From an uncultured Chloracidobacterium sp. (lineage in GTDB: Bacteria; Acidobacteriota; Blastocatellia; Pyrinomonadales; Pyrinomonadaceae), in NCBI GenBank assembly GCA_936914845.1, contig CAKZGE010000003.1:496001-560000 (forward strand): DNA of 64,000 bases. The letters run 5' to 3'. Position 1 is the first letter of the stretch. Each line of letters starts with the position of its first letter. Below the pieces are notes generated by a model, which saw only the letters and a list, made by a program, of their open reading frames with translations, had not been told where the DNA came from and searched no databases. The translations under genes were made by a program, and so were the position numbers. Of the stretch, positions 8,350-16,670 are shown piece by piece.

Positions 8350-9789
8350 TTACCCAACACTTCCTTCCAGCTTCAGCCCAAGTAATTTCTGAGCTTCGAC
8401 GGCGTATTCCATCGGAAGTTCGCGGAACACCTCTTTGCAAAAGCCATTGATGATGAGCGAAACGGCGTCTTCTTGCGATAGGCCGCGTTGCTGCAAATAA
8501 AACAATTGCTCTTCGCTGATCTTGCTGGTCGTGGCTTCGTGTTCAACGCGGGCGGAGTTGTTCATCACCTCGATATACGGGAATGTATTCGCCTCGCACG
8601 TTTGCCCGATCAGCATCGAATCGCACTGCGTATAATTTCTGGCGCCTTCGGCCTTTGGCATCACCTTTACCAAACCGCGATACGAATTGTTCGACTTTCC
8701 GGCCGAAATCCCCTTTGAGACTATCGTGGACTTGGTATTTTTGCCCAAATGGATCATCTTCGTTCCGGTGTCGGCGATCTGTGCGTTATTGGTCAACGCC
8801 ACCGAATAAAATTCGCCGATCGAATTATCGCCCTGCAATATCACCGACGGATATTTCCAGGTTATCGCCGAACCTGTTTCGACCTGTGTCCACGAGATCT
8901 TTGAGTTAACGCCGCGACAAGCACCGCGTTTGGTCACGAAATTATAAATGCCGCCCTTGCCGTTCTCGTCGCCCGCATACCAATTCTGGACGGTCGAATA
9001 TTTGATCTCCGCGTCGTCAAGGGCGACAAGTTCGACGACCGCCGCATGGAGCTGATTAGTGTCAAACTGCGGCGCTGTACAGCCTTCGTTATAAGCGACG
9101 TAACCGCCTTCTTCAGCAACGATCAGTGTGCGTTCAAACTGGCCGGATTCTTGGGTGTTGATGCGGAAATAGGTTGAAAGCTCCATCGGGCAGCGCACGC
9201 CTTTTGGTATAAATACGAACGAACCGTCCGAAAAAACAGCTGAATTTAGAGCAGCGTAATAATTGTCGCCGACCGGCACGACCGAGCCTAGATACTTCTG
9301 GATCAACTCAGGATATTCTTCGACCGCTTCGGTAAAAGAGCAAAATATCACGCCCGCTTCTTTCAGCTTTTTCTTGTATGTGGTCGCTACCGAAACGCTG
9401 TCGAAAACAGCATCGACCGCAACATTGGCGAGCATTTTCTGTTCGCTGAGCGGAATGCCGAGCTTTTCAAAGGTCTTGATCAATTCCGGATCGACCTCGT
9501 CCAACGAGGCCTTTTTTGTTTTCTGCTTTGGTGCCGAATAATAAGAGATATTTTGAAAATCGATCGCCGGGTAGGCAAAATTTGCCCAGTTGTCCGGTTG
9601 CTTCATCTTTAACCATTGGCGAAAAGCCTTGAGGCGAAATTCGAGCAGCCATTCCGGCTCGTTCTTTTTTTGCGAGATCAGCCGCACCGTATCTTCGGTC
9701 AATCCCTTGGCGATCGTTTCGGTCTCGATATGCGTAACAAAACCGTATTTATATTCGCGATTTGCTAATAATTCTGCTGCTGTTGACAT
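8350..9789 (-). CDS. sufB: SufB, Fe-S scaffold subunit
   Basis: 479 residues, the normal length. SufB is the scaffold subunit that accepts sulfur and iron in the SufBC2D complex. Signatures are FCSFTEAVEEYPELIQKYLG, the core SAVFSDGSFVFIPKGVRCPM, NEGCTAPQFDTNQLHAAVVEL, VNSKISWTQVETGSAITWKYPS and TQCDSMLIGQTCEANTFPY. The long frame extends to 9837, but MSTAAELLANREYKYGF is the family start and lies 4 bases after the upstream gene's stop. The 3' end abuts the truncated higB, and a second diverged copy of the last 46 codons lies 0.6 kb downstream. Confidence 0.97.
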   Translation of the reverse strand: MSTAAELLANREYKYGFVTHIETETIAKGLTEDTVRLISQKKNEPEWLLEFRLKAFRQWLKMKQPDNWANFAYPAIDFQNISYYSAPKQKTKKASLDEVDPELIKTFEKLGIPLSEQKMLANVAVDAVFDSVSVATTYKKKLKEAGVIFCSFTEAVEEYPELIQKYLGSVVPVGDNYYAALNSAVFSDGSFVFIPKGVRCPMELSTYFRINTQESGQFERTLIVAEEGGYVAYNEGCTAPQFDTNQLHAAVVELVALDDAEIKYSTVQNWYAGDENGKGGIYNFVTKRGACRGVNSKISWTQVETGSAITWKYPSVILQGDNSIGEFYSVALTNNAQIADTGTKMIHLGKNTKSTIVSKGISAGKSNNSYRGLVKVMPKAEGARNYTQCDSMLIGQTCEANTFPYIEVMNNSARVEHEATTSKISEEQLFYLQQRGLSQEDAVSLIINGFCKEVFRELPMEYAVEAQKLLGLKLEGSVG

Positions 9790-9793
9790 AAAA

Positions 9794-10036
9794 CTAAACT
9801 TCTTCGTTGATCTCGAAATACCCCGCCTGAACCTCAAGCGTCAGCGAGCCGTTCTTTACCTTAAACGCCGTACATGGAAGGATCTTTCCATCGACTGTTA
9901 TCAATGTGCCGTAAGCCAATTCGCGGGTGATGCTATCGAGCGCATTGACACTCAAAGCGTCGCGGCCGCAGCCTTTCGGAACCGTGATCTTGACCTTGGT
10001 CATTTCCAAGCCGCTTTTTTCGATCGCCGTTCTCAT
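9794..10036 (-). CDS. small conserved-looking protein between rrf2 and sufB
   Basis: 80 residues beginning MRTAIEKSGLEMTKVKITVP, then KGCGRDALSVNALDSITREL and a C-terminal part rich in beta-strand-like alternation (TLITVDGKILPCTAFKVKNGSLTLEVQAGYFEI). I do not recognise the family. It starts 4 bases after the rrf2 stop and ends 4 bases before the sufB start, so it is tightly locked in the operon. Two cysteines (GCGRD, LPCTA) are present but there is no SufA/HesB motif. A start at the internal Met (10003) is also possible. Confidence 0.7.
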   Translation of the reverse strand: MRTAIEKSGLEMTKVKITVPKGCGRDALSVNALDSITRELAYGTLITVDGKILPCTAFKVKNGSLTLEVQAGYFEINEEV

Positions 10037-10040
10037 TTTT

Positions 10041-10520
10041 TTAAATCCGCTGTGGTTCGATCGTGCGATGTATTCCCTGTATCTGGTGAAACATTGCATC
10101 TACCTTGCGTTCATTTCCCACCAACTGTGCCAGCGTTATTTGCGACAGAGCATTCTCTACTATTTCATGAAGCCCGACGATGACCGGCCGAATGCCGCAA
10201 TCGCCCTTATGAACACATTTTTCCAGCACACCTTTATAGCTTTCGCAATGCGAATCTATCTCGTCCGCATCAAGTATCTTGATCACCTCGTTCAATTTGA
10301 TCTCGCTTGACGGGCGCGATAGAAAATATCCGCCTTTGGTGCCGCGGGTCGATTGTACGAAGCCGGCCTTGTTCAAAAGCCACATCAATTTGCCGGCATT
10401 GGCGGTCGATATACCTTCGCGTTCAGCTATCTGCGGCAGGGTCAGGCTTTCGCCGGCTTCAAGCGAAGCCAGCTGCACCAGACAGCGCAGTCCGTATTCT
10501 TCTTGTGCCGAGATCTTCAT
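10041..10520 (-). CDS. Rrf2-family Fe-S-responsive repressor of the suf operon
   Basis: 159 residues. The N-terminal winged helix-turn-helix (MKISAQEEYGLRCLVQLA, LPQIAEREGISTANAGKLMWLLNKAGFVQSTRGTKGGYFLSR) is typical of Rrf2/IscR proteins, with the wing motif RGTKGGY. Three cysteines in DSHCESYKGVLEKCVHKGDC fit the cluster-binding loop that lets IscR, NsrR and RsrR sense Fe-S status. It is the first gene of the SUF cluster and has a perfect inverted repeat at its promoter, so autoregulation of the whole operon by cluster supply is the likely role. The exact paralogue (IscR-like or SufR-like) cannot be decided by eye. Confidence 0.92.
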   Translation of the reverse strand: MKISAQEEYGLRCLVQLASLEAGESLTLPQIAEREGISTANAGKLMWLLNKAGFVQSTRGTKGGYFLSRPSSEIKLNEVIKILDADEIDSHCESYKGVLEKCVHKGDCGIRPVIVGLHEIVENALSQITLAQLVGNERKVDAMFHQIQGIHRTIEPQRI

Positions 10521-10548
10521 AACGTATTTTTATCTAAAAAGGCTCAAT

Positions 10549-10596
10549 TACCGTATTTAACGGTATTATCGTCTCAAAGCATTACTTTTTTGTCAA
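10549..10596 (-). promoter_or_regulatory. suf promoter with Rrf2 operator candidate
   Basis: On the minus strand a TTGACA box (10591-10596) and a GATAAT box (10565-10570) are separated by 20 bases, longer than the usual 17. Directly downstream of the -10 box is a perfect inverted repeat TACCGT-N5-ACGGTA (10549-10565), 29 bases before the rrf2 start codon. Overlap of the repeat with the promoter core fits repression by the Rrf2 protein. Binding is inferred. Confidence 0.65.
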
Positions 10597-10640
10597 GATT
10601 CGCAGGCAGGTAATGCGGGCCGGGATTAAGCTTTGGCAGA

Positions 10641-12092
10641 TCAAAGCGAGGTCAGGAAGCGGTGTGCGGAGGCGGCAGCTCGCCGGCCGTCGGCAATTGC
10701 CCATACGACCAAAGACTGGCCGCGCGAACAATCGCCCGCTGCAAAGACGTGTTTGGCGGAGGTTTGATAGCCGTCGTCCGTCGCGATATTTCCGCGATCT
10801 GATATATCGACGGCAAGTTCAGAAAAAAGCGGATCTTTTGCCACGACGGCAAATCCCAAGGCAAGAAATACGAGATCTGCTTCCCAGATCTGCTGCGTTC
10901 CATCTATTTCTTCAGCGCCGCCCGTGGTCCATTCCGCGCGGATCGTTTCAATACTTTTCAGATGTCCTTGGCCATCGCCGATGAAACGTTTGGTGAGCAA
11001 ACTGAATTCGCGCGGATCGGTGCCTTTCAGACCGATAGCTTCTTCGTGGCCATATTCGGCACGAAAGTATCGGACGCGATGCAGCCATTCGCCATGCGTC
11101 GCCTTGGCCGCCGGCGGCTGCGGCATTATCTCGAACTGCACAATATCCGCACAACCCAACCGAAGCGAAGTAGCAATGCAATCGGTGCCGGTGTCGCCGC
11201 CGCCGATAACGATCACCTTTTTCCCCCGGACCTCAAAAGGGTCATAGGCGGCCGGCCCGCCGTCCAAAATGCGTTTTGTGTTTGCGGAGAGCAATTCCAT
11301 GGCGAAATGGATCCCATTCAGTTCGCGGCCCGGCACGGAAAGATCTCGCGGTTTTCCGGCTCCTACTGCCAATATGACCGCATCGGCATTTAGTTTCGAA
11401 ACGGGAATGTCGGTGCCAACGGCTGCGTTTGTGACGAATTCGATCCCGGTTGCTTTCATCAGCTCGATACGACGCTGAACGACCGATTTATCGAGTTTCA
11501 TATTTGGGATGCCGTACATCAAAAGCCCGCCAATGCGATCGGACCTTTCGTAAACGGTTACGTGATGGCCTAGTTTATTCAGCTCGTCCGCAGCCGCTAA
11601 ACCGGCCGGCCCGGAACCGACAACGGCCACCCGCCGCCCGCTTTGCCGGGAGCGTTGCGCCGCAATGACCCAACCTTCGTCAAAAGCTCGTTCGATTATT
11701 GCAGCCTCTATTTCTTTGATCGCAACAGCATCTTCGTTGATGCCGAGCACACACGAGGATTCACATGGTGCGGGACAGACGCGGCCGGTAAACTCCGGAA
11801 AATTATTCGTCATCGCCAACCGCCGATAAGCTTCCCGCCACTGGTCCCGGTAAACCAGATCGTTCCATTCGGGGATCAGGTTATGCAGCGGACAACCAAC
11901 CGTCACTCCTTTTACAATTTGTTCTTGATGACAAAAGGGAATGCCGCAATTCATACATCGAGAACCCTCCTGGCGAAGTTCCTGCTCAGAAAGGTTCTCG
12001 TGAAATTCTAGCCAATCGCCGATCCTTTCGGCCGGTGCACGCAATTTTGGTAAGCTGCGCTCGAATTCGATGAATCCCGTCGGTTTCCCCAT
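10641..12092 (-). CDS. gltD: glutamate synthase small subunit
   Basis: 483-residue NADPH-dependent beta subunit. It passes electrons from NADPH through FAD and Fe-S clusters to GltB. The N-terminal cysteine motifs are CMNCGIPFCHQE, VGCPLHNLIPEWNDLV and CPAPCESSCVLG; the FAD site is AVVGSGPAGLAAADELNKLGH; the NADPH site is VIVIGGGDTGTDCIATSLRLG; and the C-terminal FAD contact is VFAAGDCSRGQSLVVWAIADGR. It starts 15 bases after gltB and ends the long ilv-glt transcript; about 120 bases separate it from rrf2. Confidence 0.97.
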   Translation of the reverse strand: MGKPTGFIEFERSLPKLRAPAERIGDWLEFHENLSEQELRQEGSRCMNCGIPFCHQEQIVKGVTVGCPLHNLIPEWNDLVYRDQWREAYRRLAMTNNFPEFTGRVCPAPCESSCVLGINEDAVAIKEIEAAIIERAFDEGWVIAAQRSRQSGRRVAVVGSGPAGLAAADELNKLGHHVTVYERSDRIGGLLMYGIPNMKLDKSVVQRRIELMKATGIEFVTNAAVGTDIPVSKLNADAVILAVGAGKPRDLSVPGRELNGIHFAMELLSANTKRILDGGPAAYDPFEVRGKKVIVIGGGDTGTDCIATSLRLGCADIVQFEIMPQPPAAKATHGEWLHRVRYFRAEYGHEEAIGLKGTDPREFSLLTKRFIGDGQGHLKSIETIRAEWTTGGAEEIDGTQQIWEADLVFLALGFAVVAKDPLFSELAVDISDRGNIATDDGYQTSAKHVFAAGDCSRGQSLVVWAIADGRRAAASAHRFLTSL

Positions 12093-12107
12093 TTATCCTC
12101 CCGTTTC

Positions 12108-15100
12108 TTAGGCGGCCGATCCGACGGGTATTTCGTCGGCGGACAAACCTCGACCAATATCGGCTGAAACCGATCGTTCTAGCGCTCTTTCATATTCCTT
12201 AGGCATAATACGAACCAGTTTGTTCAGTGTTGCGGCCCAGTTCGTTAACAAACGTTCGGCTCGTCTGCTTTGCGTCAGTTCATAGTGTCTTTCAACCATT
12301 TTCCGGACGAAAACGAGTTCATCTTCCTCCTCGACAGGCCCTAGTTTCACCATTTCGCGGTTACAGCGAATGGCAAACGTATCGTCTTCGTCGTAAACAT
12401 AGGCGATGCCGCCGCTCATGCCCGCCGCAAAATTTTTGCCGGTACGACCGAGCACCACTACGCGTCCGCCTGTCATATACTCGCATCCGTGGTCGCCGAC
12501 GCCTTCGGCAACGGCTATTGCTCCGCTATTTCTGACAGCAAATCGCTCGCCGGCGAGACCGTTGATGAACGCCGTGCCGGAAGTGGCCCCATACAAGGCC
12601 GTGTTGCCGATGATGACGTTCTGGTCCGCCTCGAACGTGCTGCCGTAGGGCGGGTGCACGACCAGATCACCGCCCGAAAGACCTTTACCAAAATAGTCGT
12701 TTGCGTCCCCTACTACGGTCAGTGTCATCCCGCGGGGAACAAATGCACCAAAGCTTTGTCCCGCCGAGCCTTTGAAGGTCAGGCGGATCGTATCTCCGGG
12801 CAAACCTTCAGAGCCGAACCGCCGCGATATTTCAGAGCCAACGGCCGTCCCGACGGCCCGATCCGTATTCTTTACGGTTACCACAGCAAAGACCGGTTCC
12901 GCGGTTTCAAGGGCCGGCCGGCAAATGTCGAAAAGAACGCGGCGGTCAAATGTCTGTTCCAATTCGTGCTCTTGCCCTATTTGATTAAAGGAGGGCACAT
13001 TTGGTTCGGGCGGCAGAAGCATTGCCGAAAGGTCGAGCAAAGCGGCTTTCGGATGCTCGGGCGGGGGGACGAATTCGAGCACTTCGCCGGCTTTGCCGAT
13101 GAGTTCGTCTAAATTTCGAAAGCCCAATTCTGCCATCAATTCCCGCACCTCGGCGGCAACGAACATCATAAAATTTACGGCGAATTGCGGGTCGCCCGAA
13201 TATTTTGAACGCAGCTGCGGATCTTGCGTAGCGATGCCGACGGGACATGTATTGAGATGACACACGCGCATCATGATGCAGCCGAGCGTTACTAGCGGCG
13301 CCGTCGCAAAAGCAAATTCCTCAGCTCCGAGCAAAGCGGCGATAACGACGTCACGGCCTGTCCTCAGCTGACCATCCGTTTCCAGCCTGACGCGTGTGCG
13401 CAGGCCGTTCATGACCAAAGTTTGTTGAGCTTCTGCCAACCCGATCTCCCACGGGATGCCCGCATGGCGTATGCCGGTCAGCGGCGACGCTCCGGTTCCG
13501 CCATCGTGGCCGGAGATAACGATCACGTCCGCTTTCGCCTTTGCCACACCGGCGGCTATCGTGCCGACACCCGCCTCCGCAACCAGCTTTACGCTGATGC
13601 GGGCTTTATCGTTGGCATTTTTAAGGTCATAGATCAGTTGTTTAAGATCTTCGATGGAATAGATGTCATGATGCGGCGGCGGCGATATAAGTCCGACGCC
13701 CGGTGTCGAATGACGGGTTTTCGCGATCCAGGGGTAAACTTTTGAACCCGGCAGCTGACCGCCCTCGCCGGGTTTCGCCCCCTGAGCCATCTTTATCTGT
13801 ATCTCGTCGGCATTTACCAAATAATGGCTGGTGACGCCAAATCGGCCGGACGCAACCTGCTTGATCGCGCTTCTTCGCCGGTCGCCGTTCTTATTGGGCA
13901 GATAGCGTTCGGCATCCTCGCCGCCTTCGCCGGTGTTGCTTTTGCCGCCGATGCGGTTCATCGCTACGGCCAAAGCTTCGTGAGCCTCGCTGCTGATCGA
14001 ACCGTAGGACATTGCTCCGGTTTTGAAGCGCCTAAGGATCTGTTCTATCGGTTCCACTTCTGTTAAGGGAACGCTCTGAAGGTCGTTCTTGAAGCGCAGC
14101 ATCGAACGCAATGTAACAGGCCCCGTCCGCTGACGGTCGATGGAGCTGCTGTATTGCCTAAAAGCATCTGCGTCATTGTCGCGGCATGCCCGCTGAAGGG
14201 CGTGGACGGATGCCGGTTCAAAAAGATGCAGTTCGCCGTCGGCCCTGAACTGATAGACGCCGCCGGCGGAAAGTTCTTCGGCCGGCCCGGCAAATGCCGC
14301 TTCGTGCCGTGCTATCGCTTCCGCCGCGATCTCTTTTACACGCAGTCCGCCCAATCGAGCAGGTGTACCGGCGAAATATTTGTCGATGACCTCATCCGCA
14401 ATGCCGATCGATTCGAATATTTGAGCTCCGCAATATCCGCGAATGGTCGAAATACCCATTTTCGACATCACCTTGACGACACCTTTCGTGACGGCTTTTC
14501 GGTAATTTTTGATGGCTTCAAATTCGTCGGTTTCATCGAAACCGCTGCGAATACGGTCCTGGATCGTTTCAAACGCCAAATACGGGTTTATTGCCGTTGC
14601 TCCGTAACCGAGAAGCAGAGCGAAATGGTGAACTTCACGCGGTTCGCCGCTTTCAAGCACGAAGCCGACCTGTGTCCGCGTACCTTCGCGGATCAAATGG
14701 TGATGAACTGCCGACACGGCGAGCAATGCCGGTATCGGTACGCGTGTCGAACTTAGATCGCGGTCCGACAATATGAAGATATCGTAATTTTGTTCGACGG
14801 CCGCGCTTGCTTGCCGGCACAATCTTTCAAGCGCCTCTTCAAGGCCGTTTTCCCCACGGCTTCGATCAAAAAGCATCGGAAGCGTAATGGAACGAAACCC
14901 CGTCTTACCCCAATCGCTCTCAGAATCGCCAAGCAAGCGCAGTTTTTCCAGCTCTTCATTCGTTAGAATGAATGAATTCAATTTTATCTGTCGAACGGCA
15001 TTTTCGGTCGGTTCGAACAGATTGTCATCCGGTCCGATGGCGGTGTCGGTCGATATCACCAATTCTTCGCGAATTGCATCGATGGGCGGATTTGTGACCT

Positions 15101-16670
15101 GTGCGAAAAGCTGTTTGAAATAGTTGTAAAGCAATTGCGGTTTTTTGGAAAGTACCGCCAATGGTGTGTCCGAACCCATTGAACCGATCGCCTCTTCACC
15201 GTTCAAAGCCATCGGCACAATGATCGTTCGGACGTCTTCGTCCGTGTATCCAAAAGCGTTTTGGCGGCGGGTAATGGTCTTGCGGAAAAGATCATTGACG
15301 AATGGCGGTGCGGGCAAAGCATCGATATGAAGCAAATGTTTTTCGATCCATTCGCCATACGGATGCTCGCCGGCAATGGATCGCTTTATCTCGTCATCGT
15401 CGATGATCCGTCCGGCGAGCGTATCAACGAGGAACATCTTGCCCGGCTGCAGCCTGCCTTTTTCTATGATGCCGGCCGGTTCGACATCGAGCACGCCTAC
15501 CTCTGATGCCATCACGACGCGGCCATCCGCCGTTACATAATATCGGGATGGACGCAGGCCGTTGCGGTCCAATACAGCACCGATGATATCGCCGTCTGTA
15601 AACGTGATGGCGGCCGGGCCATCCCACGCTTCAAGCAAATAGCTATGGTATTCGTAAAATGCCCGTTTTTGCCGGCTCATCGCATTTTGCTCGGAAAGCG
15701 GTTCCGGTATCATCATCATCATTGCATGCGGCAGCGAACGGCCCGCAAGTTTCAGCATTTCCAGCGAATTGTCAAAGGCTCCGGAATCGCTCGCCTCGCC
15801 GTCAATGATGTGGAGCGTTTTTTTCAGGTCGTCACCAAAAAGATCCGACCGCAGTTTATGTTCGCGAGCGTTCATCCAGTTCGAATTGCCGCGAAGCGTA
15901 TTTATCTCGCCATTGTGGGCGATGCACCGCAGCGGCTGAGCGCGGGACCAGCTCGGCAAAGTATTCGTGCTGAACCGCGAATGAACTAGTGCGATGGCTG
16001 CCGTATAATTTTCGCTGGCTAGGTCAATGTAGTAGCCGCCCACCTGAGCCGGCGTCAACATCCCCTTATAAACGATCGTACGGGTTGAAAGGCTCGCAAA
16101 ATAGAATTGCTCCGCCAGTTCTGGGTGCAAGCGTGTGATAAGTTCTTTTGTCCATCGGCGAATAATAAAAAGTTTGCGTTCAAAAGCAGCATTGTCAAAC
16201 CCATTTCCGGCAATGAAGATCTGCCTTGTGAATGGCTGGCTGGCTTTGGCTGTAGCCCCGATCGCCGAATCATCGATCGGCACATCGCGCCAGCCGATCA
16301 ACTGAGCTCCCTCTTCGGCGACGGTCCTTTCCAATACCTCTTCGCATAAACGGCGTTGTGAAGCATTCTGAGGCAAAAAGACCATTCCGACGGCGTATTC
16401 CTTGGCGGCGGGCAGATCAAAGCCGAGCTTGCTGCATTGCTCGCGAAAGAATGTGTCGGGTATCTGTGTCAGAATACCTGCGCCGTCGCCGGTATTTTGT
16501 TCCGCACCGGTCGCCCCGCGATGGCTCATACGGACGAGCAGTTCAAGTGCATCATCGACTATTGCATGCGAACGGCGGCCGCAAATATCTGCGATAAAAC
16601 CGACGCCGCAGGAATCGTGTTCGAATTGCGGCAGATATAAGCCGCTGCGTTGGTGAGCGGTATGCATCAT
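12108..16670 (-). CDS. gltB: glutamate synthase large subunit
   Basis: 1520 residues. Domain order: N-terminal glutamine amidotransferase whose nucleophile is the Cys of HDSCGVGFIAD (exposed after removal of a short propeptide), central domain, FMN/2-oxoglutarate synthase domain (PGEGGQLPGSKV, SGHDGGTGASPLTGIRHAGIPWE), the 3Fe-4S motif CIMMRVCHLNTCPVGIATQ, and the C-terminal GXGXG beta-helix domain. The frame extends to 16763, but an ATG at 16670 overlaps the ilvD stop as ATGA, so translation is probably coupled and I chose that start. The product supplies glutamate, the amino donor for branched-chain transamination. Confidence 0.97.
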   Translation of the reverse strand: MMHTAHQRSGLYLPQFEHDSCGVGFIADICGRRSHAIVDDALELLVRMSHRGATGAEQNTGDGAGILTQIPDTFFREQCSKLGFDLPAAKEYAVGMVFLPQNASQRRLCEEVLERTVAEEGAQLIGWRDVPIDDSAIGATAKASQPFTRQIFIAGNGFDNAAFERKLFIIRRWTKELITRLHPELAEQFYFASLSTRTIVYKGMLTPAQVGGYYIDLASENYTAAIALVHSRFSTNTLPSWSRAQPLRCIAHNGEINTLRGNSNWMNAREHKLRSDLFGDDLKKTLHIIDGEASDSGAFDNSLEMLKLAGRSLPHAMMMMIPEPLSEQNAMSRQKRAFYEYHSYLLEAWDGPAAITFTDGDIIGAVLDRNGLRPSRYYVTADGRVVMASEVGVLDVEPAGIIEKGRLQPGKMFLVDTLAGRIIDDDEIKRSIAGEHPYGEWIEKHLLHIDALPAPPFVNDLFRKTITRRQNAFGYTDEDVRTIIVPMALNGEEAIGSMGSDTPLAVLSKKPQLLYNYFKQLFAQVTNPPIDAIREELVISTDTAIGPDDNLFEPTENAVRQIKLNSFILTNEELEKLRLLGDSESDWGKTGFRSITLPMLFDRSRGENGLEEALERLCRQASAAVEQNYDIFILSDRDLSSTRVPIPALLAVSAVHHHLIREGTRTQVGFVLESGEPREVHHFALLLGYGATAINPYLAFETIQDRIRSGFDETDEFEAIKNYRKAVTKGVVKVMSKMGISTIRGYCGAQIFESIGIADEVIDKYFAGTPARLGGLRVKEIAAEAIARHEAAFAGPAEELSAGGVYQFRADGELHLFEPASVHALQRACRDNDADAFRQYSSSIDRQRTGPVTLRSMLRFKNDLQSVPLTEVEPIEQILRRFKTGAMSYGSISSEAHEALAVAMNRIGGKSNTGEGGEDAERYLPNKNGDRRRSAIKQVASGRFGVTSHYLVNADEIQIKMAQGAKPGEGGQLPGSKVYPWIAKTRHSTPGVGLISPPPHHDIYSIEDLKQLIYDLKNANDKARISVKLVAEAGVGTIAAGVAKAKADVIVISGHDGGTGASPLTGIRHAGIPWEIGLAEAQQTLVMNGLRTRVRLETDGQLRTGRDVVIAALLGAEEFAFATAPLVTLGCIMMRVCHLNTCPVGIATQDPQLRSKYSGDPQFAVNFMMFVAAEVRELMAELGFRNLDELIGKAGEVLEFVPPPEHPKAALLDLSAMLLPPEPNVPSFNQIGQEHELEQTFDRRVLFDICRPALETAEPVFAVVTVKNTDRAVGTAVGSEISRRFGSEGLPGDTIRLTFKGSAGQSFGAFVPRGMTLTVVGDANDYFGKGLSGGDLVVHPPYGSTFEADQNVIIGNTALYGATSGTAFINGLAGERFAVRNSGAIAVAEGVGDHGCEYMTGGRVVVLGRTGKNFAAGMSGGIAYVYDEDDTFAIRCNREMVKLGPVEEEDELVFVRKMVERHYELTQSRRAERLLTNWAATLNKLVRIMPKEYERALERSVSADIGRGLSADEIPVGSAA

